NCBI GenBank assembly: GCA_913055155.1
Contig: CAJXJR010000011.1
Span: forward strand, 62,001-126,000
DNA from: an uncultured Erythrobacter sp.
Lineage (GTDB): Bacteria > Pseudomonadota > Alphaproteobacteria > Sphingomonadales > Sphingomonadaceae
Direction: 5' to 3'
Length of the DNA stretch: 64,000 nucleotides
A program made the translations under genes and the position numbers. The notes below the pieces were generated by a model. It was given only the letters and a program-made list of their open reading frames with translations. It ran no database searches and was not told where the DNA came from. Of the stretch, positions 43,929-54,098 are shown one piece after another (within the stretch, counting starts at the first letter, position 1; each line of letters begins with the position of its first letter).

Positions 43929-44264
43929 CTAGAGGCAGTGGATCAGCACCGCGATCCGCGCCTCTTGAAACTGTTTCCACGCGTCCAGCAAGGCAGCGTC
44001 CGCTTCGGCTTCGTCCGGCGCGGCGGTGACTGCATGCATGGCTGCAATCAGCGGCACCAGCTGCTCTTTCAGCTCGCCGGTGCGCAAGTCTCCTGGCGTC
44101 CATTCCAGGTATAGCGCCTCCTTCTGCAAGTTCTCGAGGTCGGGAGTCTCTTCCGCCCTGGCTTTCAGCCGCGCCACGCGCTGAAGGTCTTCGCGCGCAA
44201 GGTGCGCCTGGAAATAGCTATCCGAATTGTCGGCAATCGATTGCAGGTAAGTCTCAAGCTGCAT
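43929..44264 (-). CDS. Small protein of unknown function
   Basis: A 111-residue acidic, helical protein on the minus strand, nearly touching the end of shdrR. ATG 44264 is chosen since the upstream frame looks non-coding. It starts MQLETYLQSIADNSDSYFQA and contains LQRVARLKARAEETPDLENL, suggesting a coiled-coil-like helical pair. No family recognised. It is convergent with the shdr operon. The 253-bp spacer to the next gene (44265-44517) shows no clear feature. Confidence 0.6.
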   Translation of the reverse strand: MQLETYLQSIADNSDSYFQAHLAREDLQRVARLKARAEETPDLENLQKEALYLEWTPGDLRTGELKEQLVPLIAAMHAVTAAPDEAEADAALLDAWKQFQEARIAVLIHCL

Positions 44265-44517
44265 GGCTGGAAGGTCCCTGTGGCTCTGGTTGCAACAGGC
44301 TAGCAGACTGCTTGCCAGACAGACCAGCCTGAAGCGACCGCGCGGCGGGCGATACCTGCCAGTGCGGCACGGTTGCTCGCGATGCAGTCCGGCTCTGCCA
44401 CCGGCGTGGCGCGCACGGTTGCATGCACGAAAACTTGGCAATTGGCCACGGCGCTGCAAGAGTGTTGGCATAAAGGGGAAGCGGGACAACAGTCTCGCCT
44501 TTGGGAGAATCAAAACC

Positions 44518-47124
44518 ATGCGCAAGCAGTCTCGCCTGCTCGATCTTGTTCGGTTGCTGCCCATCTTCATTATCATGGGTCTTGCGGTGCCCGCCTCGGC
44601 CCAGGCCGACCACGCGCACGGCGTTGGCGGCGACGGAACAACGCCTGCGGCGGTCCGCCAGCTGCTCTGGTCCGACCCTGCTTCCTGGCCGGACGGGCAA
44701 GTGCCTGGCGAAGGCGATGCGGTAACGATTGCACGCGGGACCGAGGTCGTGCTGGATGTCGATCCACCCGCCTTGCGCAGCCTGACCATCGACGGTTCGC
44801 TGCGCTTTTCCGACGAGCTCGATATCGAGCTGGCAACCGAGTGGATCTATATCCGCGGCGGCGAACTGCAAATCGGTAGCGAGGACGCTCCGCATACCCG
44901 CCAGGCCACCATCACGCTGACCGACGCCATTCCCGGCGAGGACCTCAACACCATGGGCGATCGCGGGATCATGCTGATGGGGGGCACGCTCAGCCTGCAT
45001 GGCGATCGCCAGCACACGTGGAGCAAGCTTTCCGCAACTGCCGCAGCCGGCAGCACGCAGATCGAGGTTCTCGATGCCAGCGGCTGGCAGCCGGGAGACG
45101 AGATCGTGTTGGCCTCGACCGACTTCGATCCGCGCCAGGCGGAAAAGCGCACCATTGCCGCCATCGAAGGGAACACGATCACGCTCGATCGCCCGCTCGA
45201 CTACATGCATTTCGGCGAAGTCACCTTCGGGGTGGACCAGCGCGGCGAAGTGGGCCTGCTGACGCGCAACATCCGCATCCGGGCCTCGGACGATGCCGAA
45301 CGCACGTATTTCGGCGGCCATGTGATGGCGATGGCGGGATCGCGCATGATGGTGTCCGGTGTCGAGCTGCATCGCATGGGCCAGCACCTGAACCTGGCAC
45401 GCTATCCCATCCACTGGCACCTGATCGGCGAAGCTGAAGGGCAATATGTCCGCAATTCCGCCATCCACGACAGCTACAACCGCTGCGTAACCGTGCACGG
45501 CACCCACAATGCGCGGGTGGAAAACAACGTCACCTTCAACACCGTGGGGCACTGTTTCTTCCTCGAAGACGGGGTGGAGACCGGCAACCGCTTCATCGCC
45601 AACCTGGGGATCCAGACCAAGTGCCATCCCACCCTGCCCTGCGTGCCGACCAACCTTGCGCCGGGGCGCCCGATAACCGGCCCCACCGGCCAGGCTGCCG
45701 AGCATATCCTGCTGCCTTCGGACAACACGGTCTCGACCTTCTGGATCACCAATCCCGATAATGTCTATCGCGACAACGTGGCCGCCGGATCCGACCAGAT
45801 CGGCTTCTGGTTTGCCTTGCCCGTGCATCCGACAGGGGCATTCGAAGACACCGAAATCAGCGCCAATACCTGGCCGCGCCGCACCCGCGTGCGCGAATTC
45901 AGCGGCAACACTGCGCATTCCAACTTCGACGGCCTGATGTTCGACCGCGGCCCCAATCCCGATGGCACCTTCAGCGTCGGCGGCAGCAACTACCACTTCC
46001 CCACGACCGACCCGGCCGATCCGGACAGCCAGCCGCTGGTATCGGAATTTGCGGATTTCACCGGCTACAAGAACCGCAACGGCGCCGTCTGGGGACGCGG
46101 CGAGCTGCACCTGTTCACCAACCTGCGCGTGGCCGACAATGCCATCGGCTTCACCCATGCAGCCTCTGCCGTGGGCCGCGCCGAATACACCTCGCGCGTG
46201 GTGGATTCGCTGTTCGTGGGTGAAAGCGACAACATCGGCAATCCCCGGACCCCCGAAGAGCTGGCCTACGGCCGCAGCCTGCCGGGCGAATCCGCCGATT
46301 TCCCGATCCGCGGTTACGAATTCTACGACCTGCGCCATGACGTGGAGAACACCCGGTTCGTCAACTTCATGCCCAATGCACTGCGCGATGCGGGCGCCCT
46401 GTCATATCTGATGTACACCAGTTTCGGCATGAGCACGGAAAACGCCGTCGAAGGCCTGGAATTCGTCGATGCGAAGCCGGTCTCCTTCCCGCCGATCGTG
46501 CAGCGCTGGGCTTCCGACTTCGGTCGCCGCAACGCCTGGCGCGGCGCGACCATTCACGATCGTGACGGTTCGGTGGGCGGCATTCCGGGTGCCTACATCG
46601 TGCTCGACAACGGCATCGCTTCCGATGCGGATGCCTGCGACTTGCGGACGGACTGGGGGGCGGCCGTGTGCCAGGGCGACTTCGGTCGTTTCAGCATCGG
46701 CGGGCAATTCGGCTTCGGCAACGGGCCGATTGCCGATCCGGTCATCCTGAGCCGCAATGGCCGGCGTTTCGAATATACCGGCGAGACCACGATCCGCAGC
46801 GGTGCCGAGGTGCGGGTCGAGACGAGCCGTCAGGACATGACCCTGTCCTTGCGCGAAATGGACGATGGCTCGTGGCTGATCGTCGAACTGCCCGGCTTCA
46901 CCTCGTCGGTCGGCGGCGTGGAGCAGGAAAGCCTCGCCGCATTGCGCGAAGCGACCGACAATTCCTGGTACCGCGACGAAGATGGCCTGTGGGTCAAGCT
47001 GGTGGTCGACAACCAGGCCGATGCGAGCATGCCCAGTCCCAGCGGCGGCGTCGGTGCCAGCCTTACCGGTCCCCGCCCAGGCGGTGCCTTCGTTGCCGGT
47101 GCCAGCCTGCAGGTCAGCCGTTAG
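44518..47124 (+). CDS. G8-domain right-handed beta-helix exported protein
   Basis: An 868-residue secreted protein. ATG 44518 is preceded by GGGAG and begins a signal peptide ending VPASAQA. A G8 domain occupies about residues 45-170 (WPDGQVPGEGDAVTIARGT, SLTIDGSLRFSDELDIELA). A beta-helix follows with repeats such as RNSAIHDSYNRCVTVHGTHN and VENNVTFNTVGHCFFLEDG. G8/CEMIP-like proteins bind or degrade polysaccharides in some cases; the substrate here is unknown. It is convergent with the PhoD gene. Confidence 0.85.
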   Translation: MRKQSRLLDLVRLLPIFIIMGLAVPASAQADHAHGVGGDGTTPAAVRQLLWSDPASWPDGQVPGEGDAVTIARGTEVVLDVDPPALRSLTIDGSLRFSDELDIELATEWIYIRGGELQIGSEDAPHTRQATITLTDAIPGEDLNTMGDRGIMLMGGTLSLHGDRQHTWSKLSATAAAGSTQIEVLDASGWQPGDEIVLASTDFDPRQAEKRTIAAIEGNTITLDRPLDYMHFGEVTFGVDQRGEVGLLTRNIRIRASDDAERTYFGGHVMAMAGSRMMVSGVELHRMGQHLNLARYPIHWHLIGEAEGQYVRNSAIHDSYNRCVTVHGTHNARVENNVTFNTVGHCFFLEDGVETGNRFIANLGIQTKCHPTLPCVPTNLAPGRPITGPTGQAAEHILLPSDNTVSTFWITNPDNVYRDNVAAGSDQIGFWFALPVHPTGAFEDTEISANTWPRRTRVREFSGNTAHSNFDGLMFDRGPNPDGTFSVGGSNYHFPTTDPADPDSQPLVSEFADFTGYKNRNGAVWGRGELHLFTNLRVADNAIGFTHAASAVGRAEYTSRVVDSLFVGESDNIGNPRTPEELAYGRSLPGESADFPIRGYEFYDLRHDVENTRFVNFMPNALRDAGALSYLMYTSFGMSTENAVEGLEFVDAKPVSFPPIVQRWASDFGRRNAWRGATIHDRDGSVGGIPGAYIVLDNGIASDADACDLRTDWGAAVCQGDFGRFSIGGQFGFGNGPIADPVILSRNGRRFEYTGETTIRSGAEVRVETSRQDMTLSLREMDDGSWLIVELPGFTSSVGGVEQESLAALREATDNSWYRDEDGLWVKLVVDNQADASMPSPSGGVGASLTGPRPGGAFVAGASLQVSR

Positions 47125-47155
47125 CCCGGCGCGCCGAGCACGCTGTGGGCAAGGT

Positions 47156-48817
47156 TCAGGCCGCTTGCCAGCCTCCGGCATCGTATCCCGGCTGCGCCAC
47201 GTGGCTGGCCCCGATGCCGCGTTCGAACGTGCTGGCAAAGACCGTGGAGACGGTAACGTGATCCACCCGCGCGGCATCCGGCGTCAGGGTTAGCAGCGCA
47301 TAGCCCTTGTTGTCCTGGTCGCAGTAGGCGACCTCTTGCGCTGCCATCGCCAGCAGGCGGCCAAGGCCTGGCAGGATGGAACCGTAGGACGGGCTGGTAA
47401 TCGCAGTGCATCCCAGTTCTACCCCGGCAAGGCGCCCCCCGGCATCGTGCAGGTTGTTGCTCCAGGCCGCGTGGCTGTCACCCGAAAGCACCAGCGGGCG
47501 CGATCCGGCGCGGGCGAACAGGTCGTACAGCCGTTCGCGGGCGTGGGGGTAACCGTCCCACGAATCGAGGTTGAACGGCACGCCCGCGCGATAGCCGGCC
47601 AGCGCGGTGTCGATCTGCGTGCGGTACTGTTCCGGCATGGCGGCGCGCATTTCCGCATAGGCCTCTGCGCCCAGCATCGCTTCAAGGTCAGGCCCCGGCA
47701 CCCTTGCCATCACAACCTGGTTGCCCAGAACCTGCCACGGCTTGCCCGCGTTTACCGACGCCGAAAGCACGCCTTCCAGCCACTCGCCCTGCTGGCGCCC
47801 CAGCAATTCGCGTTCGGGACGGTCACGCTCGGCCAGCAGGGCGGCGACAGCCTCTGCAGGCGGAACATCGCCCTTCGGCGCAACCTGCTCGTCTCGCGCC
47901 AGCAGGCGCGTTTCGACCATGGCCAGCGTCGCCAGGTCGCCGAATTCGAAGCTGCGGAAGATCGCCTCGTGCGCCCGCAGCGGATCGGGATCGCGGATCG
48001 GCATCCATTCGAAATAGGCCTGCATGGCCACGGCCTTGCGCGCCGTCCAGTCGCCCTCGGTGTCGCTCTGGTGGTTCTCTGCCCCGCCGACCCATGAATC
48101 GTTGGCGGTCTCGTGATCGTCCCAGACGCAGATGAAAGCGGCCCGCGCGTGGGCGGCCTGCAGCAGCGGATCGGCCTTCACCTGTGCATGGCGGCGACGA
48201 TAATCGGCCAGCGTCACGATCTCGTGCGGCGGATCGGGCAGTCGGCCTAACTGGCGCCCGATCTCCGCGCCATAGCCGCTCTCGCCGTATTCGTAGATGT
48301 AATCGCCCAGGTGGACGACGGCATCGAGCCGCTCCAGCCTGGCCATGTCGGCATAGGCATTGAACAGGCCGCCGGGGTAAAGCTGGCACGAGGCGACCGC
48401 CAGGACGAGCTCCTCCACCGCCCCAACGGGCAGCGTGCGGAAGCGCCCTACCCCGGTACGTGCGCCGCCGGGCCCTTCGAACCAGTAGTGGTATTCATGC
48501 CCCGGTTCGAGACCATCGAGATCGACCTTGGCGGTGTGGTCTGCAGCAGCGCGTGCGATCACTTCGCCCGAAGCAAGCGGCATGTCGCTGGCTGCCTCGG
48601 CAACATGCCAGCTCAAGGCGATATCGCCGGCAAAGCCTTCCTCCGCCGTCGCCCGCGTCCAGATGATCGCGCCATCGGCCTTGGGATCGCCGCTGGCGAC
48701 ACCGTGCAAGAAGCGCACTTCGCCAGGCGCGCCATCGCGACCCAGCGCCGCCGAAGGCAGCGCCAGCGCGGTTCCCGATCCGAACAGGGCCAGCGCCCTA
48801 CGACGATTGATACGCAT
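47156..48817 (-). CDS. Alkaline phosphatase D (PhoD)-family metallophosphoesterase
   Basis: A 553-residue exported phosphodiesterase/phosphatase. A twin-arginine signal (RINRRRALALFGSGTALAL) precedes the PhoD N-terminal domain. Metal motifs are VHLGDYIYEYG, VWDDHETANDSW and LSGDSHAAWSN. It releases phosphate from organic esters outside the cytoplasm. It follows the TonB-dependent receptor gene by 30 bp and may be co-transcribed, suggesting joint uptake and hydrolysis of a phosphorus-containing substrate. Confidence 0.9.
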   Translation of the reverse strand: MRINRRRALALFGSGTALALPSAALGRDGAPGEVRFLHGVASGDPKADGAIIWTRATAEEGFAGDIALSWHVAEAASDMPLASGEVIARAAADHTAKVDLDGLEPGHEYHYWFEGPGGARTGVGRFRTLPVGAVEELVLAVASCQLYPGGLFNAYADMARLERLDAVVHLGDYIYEYGESGYGAEIGRQLGRLPDPPHEIVTLADYRRRHAQVKADPLLQAAHARAAFICVWDDHETANDSWVGGAENHQSDTEGDWTARKAVAMQAYFEWMPIRDPDPLRAHEAIFRSFEFGDLATLAMVETRLLARDEQVAPKGDVPPAEAVAALLAERDRPERELLGRQQGEWLEGVLSASVNAGKPWQVLGNQVVMARVPGPDLEAMLGAEAYAEMRAAMPEQYRTQIDTALAGYRAGVPFNLDSWDGYPHARERLYDLFARAGSRPLVLSGDSHAAWSNNLHDAGGRLAGVELGCTAITSPSYGSILPGLGRLLAMAAQEVAYCDQDNKGYALLTLTPDAARVDHVTVSTVFASTFERGIGASHVAQPGYDAGGWQAA

Positions 48818-48847
48818 GGCTCTATCCTTTTCTCGTCACTCGGCGGC

Positions 48848-51223
48848 TCAGAATACCCGCGCGGTCAGTTCGATACCGTAGAATCGCGGTTCTGCGGGGA
48901 TGAAGGTGGGATATCCGAATGCCCCGCCGGTATTGCCCGCGTCCAGCAGATAATCCTCGTCGGTGGCGTTGCGGATGAAGGCCGCCAGTTCGAAACGCTC
49001 GTCGGCAAAGCTGACCCCGCCGCGCGCGTTGATCAGGGTGACCGCGTCCTGCGAGATCAGCGCACTGTTGGGCAGTTCGAAGAAGATCCGGCTGCGATGG
49101 GTCACGCTGGGCGTGAGGAACAGCCGCATACCGTTGCCGATTTCGCGATCGACGGTGAAGCCCGCCGCCATCTGGAATTTCGGCTGCAGACGGAAACGCG
49201 CGCCAGAGAACGCAGGCACCAGCGCGTTGTCCTCGTCGATCTTGGCATCGATATAGGCGCCATTGGCAAACAGGCTGAGCCAGTCGGTCGCCTGCACGGC
49301 GACTTCTGCCTCGACGCCCACGTTGGTGGCGCTGCCCGCGCTTTCGGTGCGGGTGGAGCCGTCATCCTGGATCACGCTGACCTGGAAGCCGGAATAATCC
49401 TGGTAATAGACTCCGAGCGAGGCGGAGACATTGCCGGTCGCCACCTTCACACCGCCTTCGTAGTTCCACACGGTTTCCTCGGGGATCAACTGCAGGTTGG
49501 GCGCGGGATTGCCGAGGCTGTCCAGCGTGGCGCTGAGCTGCACCACCGGCGAGCGGCGGCCTTTGGAAACCGTGGCATAGACGTTCACCTCGGGGGTGAT
49601 GCGATAGAGTGCGTTGAAGCGCGGCAGCCAGGCATCGTAGTCTTCGCTGGCCATGAAGGTCTGGCCGCCTGTATCGATCTGGCCGGGGATCAGCGAGGCG
49701 GTAAGCCAGGGGAAGAACTGCAGCAATCCGCCCTGCAGTGCCGGCGGCAACAGGCCCAGGATTCGCGGCTGGTCCACGCTGGCGAAATAGCCCGACTGGC
49801 GTTCTTCCCAGATGTAGCGCAGGCCCGCCGTCAGTTCGAGATCGTCGGTAGCCAGCCAGGTGGCATCGGCGAAAACCGAGTAGGCATCGTTCTCGCCCTG
49901 GTTCTCGAACACCGACTGGTAGCGCAGCGAAGACAGCGTGCCGCCACTCAGCGTGGGAATGATCAGTTCTGCCGGAACCGAACCGTCTGCCGCCACGCAG
50001 CCGAACTGGAACACCGCCCCACCGCCCAGGCATTCGAGGAAGATCGCCTCTTCGGAGGAGAACGGAACGTTCTGGCGACCATCCTCGGTGAAATAGTTCC
50101 AGCCCGCAGATGCGCGCAGGTTCATGCCCGAGTAGGCGAAGCGGCCTTCGTGGCTGAACTGCCAGCCATCGGCGATTTCGGCGAATTCGAGGAACCACGC
50201 GGCCGAACCATCGGCATCGAACGTTTCGAGGCTATCGAATTCGCGGTATCCGTTCACCGTGGTGAAGGTCCAGTCGTCGGCGAATTCCCATTCGGCAGTG
50301 AAGTTCAGGTCATAGACTTCGCGATCGAGACCAAGCTGGTCCTTGCCCAGGACCTGTGCCGACAGCGGGGAACCACCAAGGTTGGCATCGCCGAACGGGT
50401 CGGCCGGGCCGGAGGCGGTGGGGAAATTGCCCGAGATGAACGGCGTGCCGCCGTTGCGCTGGCGATCGAACGTGCCGATGATATCCACGGTAACCCGATC
50501 GCTCGGCATGAAACGCAGCGAGCCGCGGATGCCGAGATTGTCCTGCGCGTAAAGCTCTTCATCCTGCGACGGCGCCAGGTTCTCGACATAACCGTCGCGC
50601 GTCTTCCATTCGAAGGCGAGGCGGCCTGCCACCACGTCGTTGCCCGCGTTCACGAAACCGGTCAGCAGCGTGGCATCATAGTTGCCGTAGCCGCCCGTCA
50701 GTTCGGCGGAGAAGCCAGGCCGGGGGCGGGCGGAAACGAGGCTGATCGCGCCGATCGCCGATGCAGTGCCGAAAAGTGTGGCCTGCGGCCCTTTGATCAC
50801 TTCCACCCGGTCGAGGTCGTAGGTCGACTGGTACGACCCGCGCGAGCGAGAGATATCCACGCCGTTATAGTACAACGACACTCGCGGCCCCTGCTGCGCG
50901 GAGCCCGAATCCGATGTGATGCCGCGGATCACGATGCCGGGGTTGTTGGCGCTCTGTTCCTGGATGTTCAGGCCGGGCACGTAGTTCGAGAGTTCGTCGA
51001 GATCGGTGACGCCCAGTTCCTCGATCCGTTCGCCGCCAAGCGCCGAAACCGTGATTGGCACATCCTGCGCACGCTGTTCGAACTTCTGCGCGGTCACGAT
51101 GATCCGGTTGCCCGAATTCCCGTCAGGCTGCTGGCCGGAGCCTTGGTCCTGCGCAAGGGCAGGCACGGACATCACGGCGGTGGTGGAGAGAAGGAAGGCG
51201 AAAACTGGCTTGCGAGCGGTCAT
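48848..51223 (-). CDS. TonB-dependent outer-membrane receptor
   Basis: A 791-residue receptor. ATG 51223 gives a signal peptide (FAFLLSTTAVMSVPALAQ). The plug domain contains IIVTAQKFEQRAQDVPITVS, GIVIRGITSD and VEVIKGPQATLFG. The beta-barrel ends with the aromatic-terminated strand FYGIELTARVF. Substrate is not evident. It precedes a PhoD-family phosphatase on the same strand, pointing weakly towards a phosphate-containing ligand. Confidence 0.92.
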   Translation of the reverse strand: MTARKPVFAFLLSTTAVMSVPALAQDQGSGQQPDGNSGNRIIVTAQKFEQRAQDVPITVSALGGERIEELGVTDLDELSNYVPGLNIQEQSANNPGIVIRGITSDSGSAQQGPRVSLYYNGVDISRSRGSYQSTYDLDRVEVIKGPQATLFGTASAIGAISLVSARPRPGFSAELTGGYGNYDATLLTGFVNAGNDVVAGRLAFEWKTRDGYVENLAPSQDEELYAQDNLGIRGSLRFMPSDRVTVDIIGTFDRQRNGGTPFISGNFPTASGPADPFGDANLGGSPLSAQVLGKDQLGLDREVYDLNFTAEWEFADDWTFTTVNGYREFDSLETFDADGSAAWFLEFAEIADGWQFSHEGRFAYSGMNLRASAGWNYFTEDGRQNVPFSSEEAIFLECLGGGAVFQFGCVAADGSVPAELIIPTLSGGTLSSLRYQSVFENQGENDAYSVFADATWLATDDLELTAGLRYIWEERQSGYFASVDQPRILGLLPPALQGGLLQFFPWLTASLIPGQIDTGGQTFMASEDYDAWLPRFNALYRITPEVNVYATVSKGRRSPVVQLSATLDSLGNPAPNLQLIPEETVWNYEGGVKVATGNVSASLGVYYQDYSGFQVSVIQDDGSTRTESAGSATNVGVEAEVAVQATDWLSLFANGAYIDAKIDEDNALVPAFSGARFRLQPKFQMAAGFTVDREIGNGMRLFLTPSVTHRSRIFFELPNSALISQDAVTLINARGGVSFADERFELAAFIRNATDEDYLLDAGNTGGAFGYPTFIPAEPRFYGIELTARVF

Positions 51224-51595
51224 TTCGAAAGTCCCGTTGAGGTGGAAATGACGCGCCAGTATGCGGCCTTGATGACAGCACGGCGGCCCTTTGATGACAG
51301 CGCCATGAAATGCGCCTTGCGTGTTGGTGAGATGCGATCCCAACCGCCTTGCGCGCCTTGGAGCCGATCGGGCGTGTGATGCGGTTGGCGGAAATCAGGA
51401 GCGCCGATGCCCCAGGTCGGACCGCCCTCCTCTTCTGTCGGCCCGCTTACAGGCATGGCCGCGCTGGCTGCGCCACAGCCGGGGTGGGCTGGATGCACTG
51501 GTGTGCTCTGCCGAGGTCGGCGATGACGACGCGGCCCTGCGCAAGGCGATGGTGCAGCGCCTGCTGGCGGGCTCGGGCTGACCGCTGACCGGCGG
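51224..51595. other. Intergenic stretch without a supported gene
   Basis: These 372 bp separate the TonB receptor start from the 3' end of the beta-CASP nuclease gene. A plus-strand frame ending at 51581 has a plausible C-terminal end (ALRKAMVQRLLAGSG), but its earlier part has poor codon use and no ribosome site. It might be a remnant. The promoter of the receptor gene should lie here; no clear motif was found. Confidence 0.4.
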
Positions 51596-53197
51596 CTAGT
51601 GCCGCCCGCGCTTGCTGTCCCTGAACTCGGCGTAGGAATCGAGCACCTGGCGCATGCGCTCCAGCGCTTCCTCGCGCTGCTGCTGGTCGTGGATCTGCTG
51701 CAACCGCCCCTTCAGCGAAGAGGCGAAGGCGGCGTAGCTGTTCTGCCAGTCGTGGCCCGACAGCGCCCCCAGGTCGGTGCGCCCGGTGGCCGTGCGGCTG
51801 GCCGGTCCGCCGGGCGCCAGGTCATAGCTTTCGCCGATTTCCGGCAGTTTCACGGCCAGGTCCGGCGCACGCGCCTGCAGCTTCCGGCGCAGGGCTTCGA
51901 GGCTTTCGGGCTCGCCATGCGAAAGGAACAGGTTGCCCCTGATAGGGCTGCGGTCGTCGATCCATTCCAGCAGTTCAGCCTGATCGGCATGGGCAGAATA
52001 GTTGTCGACGCTGCGAATCTGGGCGCGGACGATGACATCGCGCCCTGAAATGCGCACGGTCTTCGCGCCTTCCAGGATAACGCGGCCAAGCGTGCCCTGC
52101 GCCTGATAGCCGACGAACAGCACGGTCGAATCCCGCCGGTGCAGGTTGTGCAGCAGGTGGTGGCGGATGCGCCCGCCTTCGCACATGCCCGATGCGGCGA
52201 GGATGATCGCCCCGGAGATCGAGTTGATGCGCATCGATTCCTGCACGTTCTGGGTGAAGTGGAACGCCGGGTGGGCAAAGATGTTGGTGCCGCCAGTTCC
52301 CTCGAGGTCTTTCGAATACCTCGCGAAGACATCGGTGATTTCCGAAGCGAGCGGGGAATCGATGAACACCGGCACGTGCGGGATCTGATCGTTGTTGATC
52401 AGGTAAGCGAGGTCGAACAGCAGTTCCTGCGTGCGTTCCAGGGCGAAAGCGGGGATGACAAGGTTGCCGCCGCGCGTGATCGCGGCCTGGACTTCCGCAC
52501 CCAGCTGCCGGCGCCGTTCCTCCAGCGTCACTTCCTCGCGATCGCGCGAACCGTAAGTGGCCTCGCAGATCACGAAGTCGAACCCCGAAGGCCCGTCGGG
52601 ATCGCGCAGAAAGGCACGGTGTTCAGGACCAAGGTCGCCCGAACACATCACCGACACGCCGCCTGCCTGCAATTCCACGGAGGCCGAACCCAGCACGTGC
52701 CCGGCGTTCCACAAACGCGCCCTGAAACCCGGCGCCGGCTCGAACATCACTTCGCGGTCGATGCCCCGGCACTGTTGCCAGGCCGCCAACGCATCCTGTG
52801 CCGTGTAGACGGGCTCGAAGGCTTCATCGTCCGACCGATCGCGGCGGCGGTTGTGGCGCTGGGCATCGTATTCCTGGATGCGCCCCGAATCCGCCAGCAT
52901 GTGCTGCAAGAGGTCGGCAGTCGGCTGGGTGCACCAGATATCGCCGCGAAAGCCGTGCTTCACCAGCTTGGGCACCATGCCGCTGTGGTCGATATGCGCA
53001 TGGGTCAGGATGACCGCATCGATGTCCTTCGGCTTGAAGGTGAAGGGCTCGGCATTCAGGTGCTCCAGCGTGCGCGAGCCCTGGAACATGCCGCAATCGA
53101 CCAGCACGTTCTTGCCGCCGCAGGTGAACTGCATGCACGATCCGGTCACCGTGTGCGCGGCCCCGTGGAAGGTCAGCGAAAGCGTATCCTGCGTCAT
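51596..53197 (-). CDS. Beta-CASP metallo-beta-lactamase-fold ribonuclease
   Basis: A 533-residue metal-dependent nuclease of the CPSF73/YsH1-like group. GGAGGG precedes ATG 53197. Metal ligands are in LTHAHIDHSGMVP and WNAGHVLGSASVE; beta-CASP motifs include NLVIPAFALERTQELL, ILAASGMCEGGRI and YSAHADQAELLEW. It would process or degrade RNA. It lies 7 bp downstream of the PRPP synthase-like gene, at the end of a nucleotide-salvage operon. Confidence 0.9.
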   Translation of the reverse strand: MTQDTLSLTFHGAAHTVTGSCMQFTCGGKNVLVDCGMFQGSRTLEHLNAEPFTFKPKDIDAVILTHAHIDHSGMVPKLVKHGFRGDIWCTQPTADLLQHMLADSGRIQEYDAQRHNRRRDRSDDEAFEPVYTAQDALAAWQQCRGIDREVMFEPAPGFRARLWNAGHVLGSASVELQAGGVSVMCSGDLGPEHRAFLRDPDGPSGFDFVICEATYGSRDREEVTLEERRRQLGAEVQAAITRGGNLVIPAFALERTQELLFDLAYLINNDQIPHVPVFIDSPLASEITDVFARYSKDLEGTGGTNIFAHPAFHFTQNVQESMRINSISGAIILAASGMCEGGRIRHHLLHNLHRRDSTVLFVGYQAQGTLGRVILEGAKTVRISGRDVIVRAQIRSVDNYSAHADQAELLEWIDDRSPIRGNLFLSHGEPESLEALRRKLQARAPDLAVKLPEIGESYDLAPGGPASRTATGRTDLGALSGHDWQNSYAAFASSLKGRLQQIHDQQQREEALERMRQVLDSYAEFRDSKRGRH

Positions 53198-53204
53198 GGC
53201 CCGG

Positions 53205-54098
53205 TTAGCCCTCCTCGATCCATCGGCGTGCGTTGATGGCGTCTGCCAGAAGGCCCGCCAGTGGAATGTCGGCCACCGGCCCCGGCACGCTGTCGCTGGC
53301 GCGCACGCGGGCAATGCCTGCGTCCTCCAGGGCCGCAAGGTCATGGCTGCTGGCGAGGCAGTGCGTTGCCACGGCCTCTATCGAAGTTGCCCCCGCATCG
53401 CGCAGCTGTCGCGCAGCCGTTGCCAGGGTCACCCCGCTGGCGATCACGTCATCCACCAGCACGACCGGACGGCCTGCGACAAGTTCGATCCCGTCGAAAG
53501 TGATGGCCACCTGACGGTCGCCGCTGCGCTGCTTGGTGCCCACCAGCACCGGGCATCCCAGCGGCGCGGCAATCTTCTCGACCCACTGCCGCGATTCCCC
53601 ATCCGGGCCGACAAGCACCGTATCGCCGCCCTCGCCAAGCGCGGCCGATAGCGCAGGTGCGGCGGTAATTCTGACTGCATCGGTGCCCGGCATTGCTTCT
53701 GACAGGTCATGTACGCGGTGCAGGTGGGGATCGACTGTCAGCACGCCGTCGAAATGTTCTGCCAGCAGCTTGCCGATCACCCGCTGGCTGATCGCCTGGC
53801 CGGGCAGGAAGGCGATATCCTGGCGCATGTAGCAAAGGTAAGGCGCCACCAGCAGCACGCGTTGCGCGCCATTCTGGCGCAGGGCCGATGCCGCCAGCAG
53901 CAGTTCCACCAGCTTGGCATTGGGATTGTCCAGCGAGCGATAGACAATCGCGGCAGCAGGCGGCCGGTCGACCCGCACCAGGCTTTCGCCATCGGGAAAG
54001 CGGTGCACCGAAACTTCCGAGAACCCGCTATCCAGCGCCTTCGCCAGCCTGGCAGCTGCATCGGTGCTTTCGGCGAACCCATAAAGCAGCGCGCCCAT
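53205..54098 (-). CDS. Ribose-phosphate pyrophosphokinase-like protein
   Basis: A 297-residue PRPP synthase-family protein. Motifs seen are VHRFPDGESLVRVD, the ATP-loop CYMRQDIAFLPGQAIS, VDPHLHRVHDLSE and the PRPP-binding VVLVDDVIASGVTLATAA. DPHLHR and overall length recall archaeal-type (class III) enzymes and not housekeeping PrsA. The start overlaps the stop of the upstream phosphorylase gene by one base, a coupling that suggests use of the ribose phosphate released by that enzyme. Confidence 0.88.
   Translation of the reverse strand: MGALLYGFAESTDAAARLAKALDSGFSEVSVHRFPDGESLVRVDRPPAAAIVYRSLDNPNAKLVELLLAASALRQNGAQRVLLVAPYLCYMRQDIAFLPGQAISQRVIGKLLAEHFDGVLTVDPHLHRVHDLSEAMPGTDAVRITAAPALSAALGEGGDTVLVGPDGESRQWVEKIAAPLGCPVLVGTKQRSGDRQVAITFDGIELVAGRPVVLVDDVIASGVTLATAARQLRDAGATSIEAVATHCLASSHDLAALEDAGIARVRASDSVPGPVADIPLAGLLADAINARRWIEEG

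Noticed and set aside
44254-46338. A 694-codon minus-strand frame opposite the G8-domain gene
   Set aside because: The plus strand gives a signal peptide, G8 domain and beta-helix; the antisense frame is compositionally odd and unrecognisable.
48311-51379. A 1022-codon plus-strand frame opposite the PhoD and TonB-receptor genes
   Set aside because: It spans two genes with intact motifs on the minus strand, so it is a mirror of their codon bias.
51321-51581. Possible small gene ending ALRKAMVQRLLAGSG
   Set aside because: Only the end looks coding, and no ribosome site or family match supports it. It may be a remnant.
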